Positions 11,286-21,151 of a DNA stretch of 64,000 bases are shown here, one piece after another (positions within the stretch are counted from its first letter, which is position 1; every line of letters starts with the position of its first letter). The DNA is from Montifringilla adamsi. Taxonomy: Eukaryota; Chordata; Aves; Passeriformes; Passeridae. The position numbers and the translations under genes are program-made. The DNA lies in contig JAGGNK010008670.1 in assembly GCA_017590115.1 (NCBI GenBank), positions 2,108,001 to 2,172,000 on the forward strand. Reading direction: 5' to 3'. Below the pieces are notes generated by a model, which saw only the letters and a list, made by a program, of their open reading frames with translations, searched no databases and was not told where the DNA came from.

Positions 11286-13271
11286 TAGACTGTCCAACTG
11301 AGGTCTGTATAGCCTAGAAAAAATTAGCAGTTTATTTTCCTGTTTCCCCTCCAATTCTATCATGCTTTGATCATCATAGAAGCTCTTTTAGAGCAGTTTT
11401 TGAGCTGGATTTTAGTGTAAAAATAGGGATTGGTCTTACTTTAATTTGTTTTTTTTTTTTTCCTGTCATTGTGCATCTTCATGTTCACACATTGGAATAT
11501 TTTCTCCCTACCAGTGATTTCCCCCATTGGATCATCCTCGGACCACTGAGGAAATCCTGCTTTTTAATTAAATCCTTAATTCTAAACAGGGATCAAAATT
11601 TATTCATATCCAGTAAGGTTTTTTTAAATATTAAAAATAATCAAGCGTGTGTTGGCACAGCACCTCCTCCTGCTGCTGCTGCTGCTCCAGGACTGCTGAC
11701 CTGCAGAGCCAGGAGAATATTCCTTAAATGAGAGACTTCATTATACCCCTGGCAATTCCAAATTCCTGCTCAACTGGGTGCACTGGAAAGCTCCAGCTGC
11801 AATCCATCACTTTATTGCTTTAACCTTCTGCAGCTGATGTTGAAACGTTAACATTTAATGTGGTTCTGGAGTTACTGCTTCCCCTGCTTGTGAAACCTCC
11901 CCAGTGAGGTCAGGGGCGTTTGTTTAATCCTGGGTTTTGTAACCAGGCACGGGTGGGACAGTGGCAGTCTGGCTGCTGGGGCAATTGGTGATTTTTGTCT
12001 GGAATTCAGCTTCTGATGTGCTCAGATTGGCCCTGTACTTTCTTAATTCCAGGTTCATAACCCCAATTGGGAGGATGTGGGGAGAAGGAAATACTGGAAA
12101 AGGATATTAATTAAGATTTTAATTTGGTGGGAGACACACAGACTTTCCTTCCCAGTATGTTCAGTGGGAAGAGTGCATGGCACCATAAATACAGTGCTGT
12201 GGTGGGGTGAGCTGTTATTGGTCATTACACATAAAAACTGGAATAAAGACAGTTTAATTCCATCTCTTTCATACTCCCAACCTTTTCTCCACGAGCTGTG
12301 CATCCCAACAGGAAGGCTCCTGTGTGCATCCATCACAGTACACAGAATATACCTTGGATTCTCTTCTGCAGCACTGCTGAAAAATAAGAATTGATGTTGT
12401 TTTAAATATTCATCTGTCCTACACTGGGGATATGTTGGGAAAAGCCCCATGTGGATTTCAGTGTGGATCCTTTATTCTGACCATAACTTATTTCATGTAA
12501 GTCCCAAGAGATATTTGCATATCAATACAGACATGGTGTGATTTTGGTGCTAGGTGATCTTGGACAGAGCACAAAAGGTGATTCTGGTGGAAATAATACA
12601 GAAATACAAATTCTTCTGTACTGGCCTCTTCTGGATGGATGCACATTCCAAAGTCAGGAAGTTCATCCCTGGAGCACTCATTGTTCTTTGGTATTAAAGG
12701 CTGAGAAATTATCTCCACAAAGTGGGATACCTGCAACTAGAAAATATTTCATTTTGGTATAAATATCTTTAACTGGAAAATAAGATGGTAGAGCAGGCAG
12801 TGATTTCATTTCAGATCTGCAATTCAGACAATTGTTTTTTCCTGAAAAATGATGACTATATTGAAAAATGAAGAATAAAAGGAAGAAATAAGTGATCATT
12901 TTAACTTGGGGTTTAACACATAATTTATACCCTCATTTGAAGCTGTATCATCTCCTGTATAATTCCTACGAGCAGCTCTTTTATTGAGAAGTATTGCTGC
13001 TATCAGTGCCACTTTTATCTTAGAATCTTTTTATACAATGCAAAGCTGGGAAGAAAAATGTATTCTTTCCTTCAGTCACTCATCCCTGTAAACCCCAAAG
13101 ACAAACAGCTGAAATTCCTGGGGGTGAGGCAGAGTCATTTATCACTCCAAATTCTGGAACACAGAGCCTGGGAGATCAGGCTGGGCTCTGAATGCTGAGA
13201 GACAACTGACATTCCACTCCAGGAAAAAAGGAAGGGAAGGGTGGAATTTCCTCCAGAGCTTTTACAGGGGG
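11286..13271. other. Unique non-coding sequence
   Basis: About 2 kb. Includes a T run near 11448-11461 and a (CTG)5-like tract near 11671-11687. The 131-codon minus-strand frame at 12055-12450 has no recognised domain. Confidence 0.6.
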
Positions 13272-13445
13272 AAAAAAAAAACAAAACACCAAAAAAACCC
13301 CCAAAACAAAACAAAACAAAAAAAAAACACAAAAAAACCCACAAAAACCAAAAACAAACAAACAAAAAAACCCCAAAAAACAAAACAAAAAACAAAACCA
13401 AACAAAAAAAAAATAAAAAAACCACAAAGAACCAAACCAAAAAAA
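13272..13445. repeat. A/C-rich low-complexity block
   Basis: A runs broken by C, CC and CCC, with almost no G or T on the plus strand. Read on the minus strand it is T/G-rich like the blocks at 1105-1280 and 20991-21151. Frames on either strand are Lys/Asn/Thr/Pro- or Phe/Cys/Leu-rich and not real. Confidence 0.92.
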
Positions 13446-14050
13446 GGGTGAAAAACATCATGTTGTAGAAATAGAGGAGAGCTTTATCTAGGATTACTTC
13501 TTTTAAAAACCTAGGTGAGCTGAAATAATTCTTGAGCAGTGGGTTAGGGCCTGCTAAGTTTTTAATTTTTATCTGTTTTTACATTTTAAATACTTTTTAA
13601 TGTTTTAAAATTTTTTAATATTTTCACTTCTTGAGCTGACATGGGCACTCCTGGCTTTTTTCCTCTCCACTCACCAAAGTTCTCTCAGTCCTGCCTGGCT
13701 GTAGAGCCACGAGATCTCCCAAACTCACCTGTATTAACCCAAAACAATGCTGAAATCTTTTGTTCTGTCTCCTCTTGGAGTTAATTCCATGCTCTCCCAG
13801 CTGATTCTTTACCTTTCAAGCTCTTCTTTTTCACTCCCTGAGATGCAGCTGCTGCACTCGGGGGTGATTTTTAGGAACTGCTTCGGTTTCCCAAGGCAGG
13901 CTGTGAATTTTTAAGTGCCCTGCCCTTGCTGCACCAGTGGCTTTGATCTGCTTAAACTCCTGAGAGGGAGCCCTGGGGCTTTCCTCGGGTGGGAGAGAAA
14001 TGTGGATTATTCCTGGAGGTAAAACACAAAGCCCACAGCGTTGTCTTTGA
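13446..14050. other. Unique non-coding sequence
   Basis: AT-rich to about 13630, then of more balanced composition toward the CpG patch that follows. No gene recognised. Confidence 0.55.
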
Positions 14051-14120
14051 AACGTGTTGGGCGAGGAAAGCGCGCGAGGTTAGCGCGGCCCCGGGGCCGC
14101 AGCAGCGCCTGCTCCACGTC
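14051..14120. promoter_or_regulatory. Small CpG-rich patch with a 16-bp palindrome
   Basis: About 11 CpG in 70 bp, in a window that is otherwise poor in CpG. It contains the perfect palindrome GCGGCCCCGGGGCCGC (14085-14100). Dense CpG suggests DNA kept unmethylated in the germ line or under constraint, possibly a remnant of a CpG island or a binding platform. No TATA box, initiator or exon can be linked to it, so the regulatory label is an inference. Confidence 0.35.
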
Positions 14121-14509
14121 CGTGGCTGTGCTCAAGGACCAGGGAAGAGATGAGAATCTTGACTCCATGCTTCAGAAGGCTGATTTATTATGTTATATTG
14201 AAATGCTGTACTAAAACTGTACTATAAAGAATAGAAAGAAAGGATTCATCCCAAGGATAGAAAGGAATGGAATGATAACAAAAGCTCTCGACTCTGAGAG
14301 TCCACACAGCAGGACCATGATTGGTCATTAAGTAGAAACATCTCACATGGGCCAGTCAAAGATGCACCTTTTGCATTCCACAGCAGCAGATAATTCTTGT
14401 TTACATTTCTTTCCTGAGGCTCCTCAGCTTCTCAGGAGACAATCCCGTCGAAAGGATTTTCATAAAATATCATGGCTGAAAGGATTTTTGTAAAATAATC
14501 ATGGTGACA
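14121..14509 (-). mobile_element. Solo LTR of an endogenous retrovirus (minus)
   Basis: On the minus strand the element starts TGTCACCATG and ends near GCCACG (389 bp). It carries a CCAAT box (ATTGG on the plus strand at 14330-14334) and an AATAAA poly(A) signal (complement of TTTATT, 14184-14189). The same family occurs at 39041-39446 on the other strand. Flanks are CACGTC (14115-14120) and CGCGTC (14510-14515), a 6-bp target-site duplication differing at one CpG position, which fits decay by deamination. No gag, pol or env remains, so it is a solo LTR left by recombination. I recall it as a passerine ERV-K-type LTR; the exact name is not certain. Confidence 0.82.
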
Positions 14510-14861
14510 CGCGTCCACGTGGGTCGGACACCGTGGGGTTTTTAACAAAAAGCTGCTGCCAGCAGAGCCCTGGGCAGCTCTTCCCAAAACCTCTGGGAGC
14601 TGCAGGAATTGATGCACCAAATGAACCCCTCTGAGTGGGGCTGTCTTGGAGGAGAGAACAAGGTTCTCTTGGTTTTCAGCACAGGAAGGGCTGGGAGGGC
14701 GTTTTGGAGTGCTGGGGTTGGGCTCTGAAGGTTTGGGGTGGGTCCTGCTGATTTCTGCTGGGGTTGTATTTATTTTTGGTGTGCAGTGCTCTCCTCTTGT
14801 TTGATTTTCTTCTGTAGGATCAATGCAGTGCCAAAAAACTGCAAAACAACTCTGTTTTCAT
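14510..14861. other. Unique non-coding sequence
   Basis: Starts with the right-hand copy of the LTR target site. No repeat or gene recognised. Confidence 0.55.
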
Positions 14862-14912
14862 GGGATCATAGAATCCCAGGGTGGCTTGGCTTTGGCTTGG
14901 AAGGAAGGGACT
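14862..14912 (-). mobile_element. Short CR1 3' end (minus)
   Basis: GGATCATAGAATCCCAGGGT followed by TTGGCTTGGAAGGAAGGGAC. Only about 50 bp of the terminus is left. Confidence 0.75.
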
Positions 14913-17266
14913 GATTTGGTGTTATCTTTCCAACTATAATTACACTTGTAATAAAATTATTGATATATCAGGGAAACGCTTTATTATCAATAATTTTATG
15001 CCTTTACTTTAAACTTTCAGCTTCCCATGTCCCAGTGTTAGACAAGGTGTCCTCAAGACCTTTTCCTAAAAATCCAGGTTTTAGTGACTTAAAGGAGGAG
15101 ATTTTGTCCTTGAATTGTATTTCAGTAGTGTCTGTCACTTCTAAATATCTCAGGCCAATATCTGAATTATGGTACAAGATATCTGCCTTTACCTTGCTGG
15201 TGTGTTAAGTTTTTTTTGAGCATGTGACAGCCGTGGTTGTGACAAAATCCCTTCTCTGGTGTTCTCTGGACCAATCCATACCTTTCCGGGGAAGGTATGG
15301 CGCTATAAATTCCACACTATTCAATAGATTCTAAATCCCTTGGCTGACAGGGATCACCAGGAAGCCTTTGGAGAGCAAATGTGGATGTGCAGGCAGTTGT
15401 GGAGCCAGTTCCTCTTGATAAATGAAGTGCCGGGTCTTTAATCATAATCTTTAATCCCATGTCCAGCTTCAGGTTAATTATTCAGAGCTCTTGGAATCAA
15501 TTTTGGTATGATGGAACACACTCAGGAAAACACTTCAATCAAATCCAGGGCTACACATGTGTGCTCAAACAACTGAAGTGCTTTTTTTGCAGAAATATTC
15601 TGTATTCTTGAAGCCAGGTGCTTAATTGAAAGGGGAGGTTGTTAGGGAGAAACAAGAGGAATATTGAGGGCATTCCTAAAAGAGGGAATCTCAAAAGAGA
15701 TCCTCTTGTTTCTGAGACTGTGTTTAGTCCTACCACCCTTGACCAGTGGACTAAACACAACTTGGCCAAAACTTCCACTGAAAAATGTTAAATTTACTTA
15801 ATTTAGGTATTGTTGAAAGCATTCCTTGGTGTTGGGGGTGGGTGATTTGGCTTTTGGGATTATTTCTGTGGGTTTGCTGTTTTTCTCTTTGTGGTTTTGG
15901 GGTTTTTTTGGGGGAGTTTTCCCCCACATTTCAATAAATGGTTGGGTTTTTTGGCATGAGTGGGTTTTGAGTCATTTGTAACAGTCACCTGCCAGTGCAC
16001 AGAGAATTTTCCCCCACAGCCAGTGGTAAATGGGAGCTGCTCCCCAGAAATGTGATTTCAAACTCCTGACATTGAGTGATTCCCCCCAGGAATGACCTGG
16101 AAAGTGAACGACTAAAACCCCACTCCAGGTGGATGATGGAGAGCTTGAAGTACACCTTCCATAGCCATGAAAACCCAAAACTATTTGGAAAAATAAGAAC
16201 ATTCAAGCCTGATTATTTGAAGTGGTGCCTCCTAGAGGAACATAGGTGCATGTGGGTTTGTTCTGTATTTTTTTAACCCCCTAAACATCCAGAGCACTTC
16301 ATGGAGTGTTGGGATTCCATCACAGGACTGTGAATGTAGATGTCCATTCAAACAAATTAAGTCTATAATTCCCTAGCAGAGCAATGATTTTTTTTTTTAA
16401 ATAAATTTGAATTTGGTAATTTTTTAACAGATTTTTATTTGCTGTCACCTTTATGGCAAAATCCCAAGGGAATTCATTAAACTGAGTTAGCAGAGGAATG
16501 TCATCCTTTGCAGGATATGTTTTGTTGTATTGCCCCAAGCCCAGGGTTATTTTGACAGAGGAATAATGGAGATAGCCATGATTTAAAGAACGGGAAGAAT
16601 TCCTAACAGGAATGGGGATCTGTCCTTGTTGGGAGCCAGCCTGGGGTACTTGATCATGGCTATTGATTCAGCCCATCAAAATTTGTTGTAGGAAATGTAA
16701 TTTATGCTGCGACCTTCAGACAGCTCTCAGCTGAAATGGAAAAACATGATCCTTACAGATGGGTCTGCTTATCACCGGCTCCAAGGAAAGGCAGGATGGA
16801 TGGAGGAATTCAAGCAGGCTGGAAGGACTTTCCAGTGGAAAAAACATATGGAAATATCTGTTCTGTAGGCACTGCTTCACATAAAATTTTGCCATAAAAC
16901 TCCTTTGATAGAAGAATTGCATCTCCCAGAAAGTAAAAAAACTCCTCCTTCCTCACTTTTGCAATTCTATTTTATTATTTTCATTATAGAGGTGAGGGAT
17001 TGTTAATTTTGTTTTGGTTTAGGCCAATTGCAGGTCTGGGGATGGTGCAGGTTCTTGGGGAATGTGCACAGGAACAGGATTTGAAGGGTTGTTTCTACTG
17101 TAAGGGTTAAAGATGTATTTAAAGGAACAGAGTGATGAGAAATGATTGGGAATGGGATAAACTTCACTGTAAAGGCAAGGAAAGGAGCAGGGACTCCTAT
17201 TCCCAGTTAGTTTCAGGAAAGTAACCTGGCAGGGAACCTTTCAGCAGGATGATCCAAAGTACCTGT
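14913..17266. other. Unique non-coding sequence
   Basis: About 2.35 kb with no recognised repeat. A G/T-rich stretch at 15830-15960 includes GGGGGAGTTTTCCCCCAC, a short imperfect inverted repeat. No gene was found. Confidence 0.6.
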
Positions 17267-17528
17267 ACAGAATCCCAGAACAGTTTGGGATGGAGGGAAC
17301 CTTCAGCACCATCCCACCCCACCCCTGCCACAGCAGGAACACCTTCCACAGGTGCTCCAAGCCCTGTCCAGCCTGGCCTTGGACACTTCCAGGGATTCAT
17401 GGGCAGCCACAGCTTCTCTGGGAGTCTGTGCCAGGGCATCCCCACCCTCCCAGGGAACAGTTCCCTCCTAAAATCCCACCCAAACCTCTCCCCTGTCAGT
17501 TCAAAGCCATTCCCCGTCCTATCCATAC
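17267..17528 (-). mobile_element. CR1 LINE 3' fragment (minus)
   Basis: ACAGAATCCCAGAACAGTTT, then GCCACAGCAGGAACACCTTC, GTCCAGCCTGGCCTTGGACA and a CCCACCCTCCCAGGGAACAG block, ending near TTCCCCGTCCTATCCATACC. It abuts a CR1 piece in the opposite orientation. Confidence 0.9.
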
Positions 17529-17665
17529 CAGGATACTGTGTCCAGTTTTGCTCCTCTGCTGTTCAAGAGAGGAAAATCTGCAGCAGAGCCGGAGGAGGGA
17601 TATCAGGATGATTAGAGAGTTTGGGAACTTGACACATGAATAAAGATTTAAGGAGTTGGCTCAAG
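17529..17665 (+). mobile_element. CR1 LINE internal fragment (plus)
   Basis: GGATACTGTGTCCAGTTTTG, AGAGCCGGAGGAGGGATATC, AGGATGATTAGAGAGTTTGG and a degraded GGAGTTGGCTC match the CR1 region upstream of the 3' end. It lacks the 3' terminus, so it is either a remnant cut by the neighbouring insertion or part of an inversion. Confidence 0.75.
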
Positions 17666-20600
17666 AAGTTTATCCTTATAGTACCAACAACATAACAGAG
17701 GGGGAAATGAAGCTCGTTCCTCGGTAAGGATTTGAATCAGAGGCACCAGGCACAGCCTGCTTCAGAGAAAAATCTGAGCACTTAAAAGCAGGAGGAGAAA
17801 GGGAAAAAAGAGAAGGAAAGAACTATTAACCACTGGAGTAAATTTTTCAGGGAGGTGTAGGCTGTTCCTTGCTGAGATGTTCATGGCTGGACAAGGAGCT
17901 GGACAAGGTAGGAGCCAGGTGGATGTGATGGACAAAGTGATCTCCACAGCTCCTGCACTTTGGGGTCTCCTGCAGCCCGCAGGTCTCTGCTCTGGGGCCA
18001 CCCACAGCAAAGTTTTGAGCACAGGAGGTTTTTCCTCTCTTCCCACCCCTCCCCACAGTCAAATGTTGTCGCAAGCCTCGGGGTAAAAGCGGTTCGGAGT
18101 CGCGATGTGGTTTTCTGTACATTAAAATGTTTAAGGAGTTTAAAAGTGCAGTTTTCTAAAAACAGACACCCTCAGGGTTCTGCTTGAGGAGCTGGGGACA
18201 GGAATTCTGTTTCAAAGCTGCTTCAGATGCTTGATGGCTGTATCAGAAAATGCTCCTGCTTATGCAGGGCTGGTGCCTGCGGTGCATTCGAGCAGCTGAG
18301 CGCCTCCAGCCTTTGTGTCTCTTGGATTTGGAGCATTACAAGTTTTATTTTGATGTATTTATGCTGTGTCTGGAAACTCAAGAATTGGTATTTTTAAAGA
18401 TATTTTCCTTCCTCTCTGCTTTTGTTAGATATACAGATGCAGTTTTTAGTTTTGTTTGAGTTGAAATGCTCTCGGTTTGGGGTTTTTCTTTTCCCCCAAA
18501 ATGACAAGAGTAATCAGCACTGTGCTTTTCAATTGCTCTGGAATTAAATTTCAAGTGGAACAGCATGGTAGCTATTTCATTATCTCGGAATTTATTCCAG
18601 AATTAGGAACCAACGTTTGCAAATTTCATTTCCTTGTGTAGCTTCTTGAGCCAGCCCTTGTCTGTGACAGGCTGAGCTCCAGCAGGAGCAGCTTTAATTT
18701 ATTAATTGGAGGCAGCAGGCGTCGAAAGGTACTGCATTTGGGCATGAACACATCTATATTTGCATACCTTAACTAGAACAAATGGATGTCACTGCTCAGC
18801 CCCGGATTTTCAAAGGAGCTCAGGAAGTTACTTTTCTCTTTGAAAGCCCTAAACTTCAGAGGAAATATTTTTTTAAATTATTTTTGCAGTGACTCTGTGG
18901 TTTCATAACCATCAAGAAGAAATCCTGATTAACTCAAGTTTAGTGACTCTGTCCTTCCTTAGCCCAGCTCCTTGGAGTTATCTCAGAGATTTTGTTCTGT
19001 TGTTGTGTCCTAAGTTTGTCAATTCTTCTTCAGCAATATTTCTGAAATCCTGTCCTTTCTAAACAAATGCCCAGCATCTTATCTGCTATTGAGGCTGTTG
19101 GGGCTTCATCTCCCATCCTTTATCTCTTATCCCTTCCAGTCCTCTTGGAAGCTGCTGGATCGTTGCTGTTGTCTCTGGCTCTGACAGCCCCATCAATTCT
19201 CCATCCCTTCACTGGTCCCCTTTCTTCCTCCTGCATCAAGATAAACCTTTATTTTTATTTATGAAGACGTTCTCTGTGTTTTCTCTCTGGTATCAGCTCC
19301 TGTCACGTTGTCCTCTTGCTGCTGGCTCTGTTCATGTGAATGGTTCCAGATCCTCAGCACAGGCTCCTGAGTCCATCCCTCCTTGTTTCAGGCACAGTTT
19401 CCTGTCCTCAGCCCTTTCCTGCTCTGCAGGGGCCAGAGCTTGCTTCAAAACTATAAAAATTCAGTGGTTAAGGTTGACCAGCTTGACTTAGCCCTCACCA
19501 AAGTGATCACAGGCAGCCACCCACCTTTCCAGCCCGAGGCTGTGTGCTGGGGATTGCAGACTCCCATCAAGACTCTCCTCTGGCACATTTAGGACATGTC
19601 ATCCTCTGCAAGAGCATGGAAAATGCCAAGGAAAGCTTGGTGAGGGTGTAGGGAATGCTGCCTTTCCCAGCCAGGTGCGGGGAGGATGATAATTCCTGCT
19701 GTCCAGTCTATTCTGTGAACCTTGGCTGTGTGAGCTGAAGTTTGATTTTATCGTTATTTCATTGCTGGTTTTGTTGCAGCACTTCTGTGCCAAGGCCTCA
19801 ATCCTTTATTCCTGGTGAATTTGCTGTTGTGAGTGTGCTTAAAAGTGTCTTCACTTCTCATCTCACCCCAAAAAAGCTGTTTATTCCAATGAAGACACTA
19901 GTTTCATCTCTGCTGCCTGAGAACAATCCCAGACTGACCAGGGACTTGTCTGATGCAGAATTTGAAATGTGAAGCCTGGCAGAGTGCTGAACACTTTTGG
20001 TTCCTGACCCTTTTGCTGTCTTTGTGCCCCACTCCCTGTGGGCCCAACATAAACCTCTCCTTGGGGAAGAATCCTCCTCTTATTTTCACTGCTCGCACTC
20101 AAGACACTTTTTATGTTTAGGGGACAATGTCTAGCTCTAAACATTCCCAATTTCTTAACCCCCTTCCAAGGGCAAAGAGCTGTTTGCAATAGCTGAGGAT
20201 AACACCTAAATGAGAATCTGGTTTGTCCAAAAAGCCCCACACAGCTTCTCAAAATGGAGTCATTGCAGGATAATTACCATCCCTTGGATATCTGAGTGTG
20301 CAAAGGTGCATTTGATGCCATTCCTGTAAAGACCTGATTACATGATGGTAATGAGAGTTTTCAGAGCTGCATTGTTGTTACGGGAAAGCTCCTTTTGAAT
20401 TCAGCACAGCAATAATTCGCTTCCTTTGATCACAAGAAATGTCAATTACGTTCATATTTGAGCTGCAGATCGTATAAACAAGCCCAGTCCTTTCAGCAGT
20501 GCATGGTTAACACAAAAAAAGTAATTAAAGTACATCAATAGCGTTTCTCAGAAAGCATGGGTAGGGGCTAACAACAAAGTACAGAATCTTACCCTGCTTC

Positions 20601-20990
20601 TCATTATTCTCTAGGTTAATAAAAGGTATTTTTACATCAGCTTGGTGGTTGTCCACATATTCAAAACACTTTCCTCCCTGGCAATGTCAGATATTCTTCC
20701 TTTTTCACCTTGTCCAAGTGGAGAAAGGCACCTCTGGGAATTGAACTGCTGCTAAACTGAGTACCCAGGAATCTTCAGAGCTCAATATCACCTGTGAATT
20801 GTCTTGTTATTGAATAGGAAACAGGGCAGGGTTTTATAATTCAGTTATAACAGTGAGTAAAATAGCAAATATATTTAATATTGGGCCTTCCTAAGAGAAG
20901 GGCCTGGTAGGAGGACATGGTTAAGTTTTTGGCCTCTGCGCAGCAGGTGGGAAACTTTGAAATATGCTGTTGGGGAACTGAATTGTCCCT
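17666..20990. other. Unique non-coding sequence
   Basis: About 3.3 kb without a recognised transposon. At 18660-18800 and 20270-20520 there are repeat-free stretches with TAAT, TCF-like (CTTTGAT, 20424-20430) and CAATTA motifs that could be regulatory. The 123-codon minus frame at 19881-20252 has no recognised domain. Confidence 0.55.
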
Positions 20991-21151
20991 GTTTGGTTTT
21001 TTTTGTTGTTTTTGTTTTTTTGGGGTTTTTTGGGATTTTTTTTTTTTGTTTTTGTTTGGTTTTTTTTCTTTTATTTTTGTTGGGGGTATTTTTTAGGTTT
21101 TTTTGGTTGTTTTTTTTTGTGTGTGTGCGTGGTTTTTTGTTTGGTTTTTTT
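20991..21151. repeat. T/G-rich low-complexity block
   Basis: Long T runs separated by G, GG or GGG, with a short GTGTGTGTGCGTGG stretch near 21119-21132. Same type as the block at 1105-1280. Confidence 0.9.

Noticed and set aside
13135..13468. Phe-rich minus frames and a Lys/Asn-rich plus frame
   Set aside because: Products of the A/C-rich low-complexity block.
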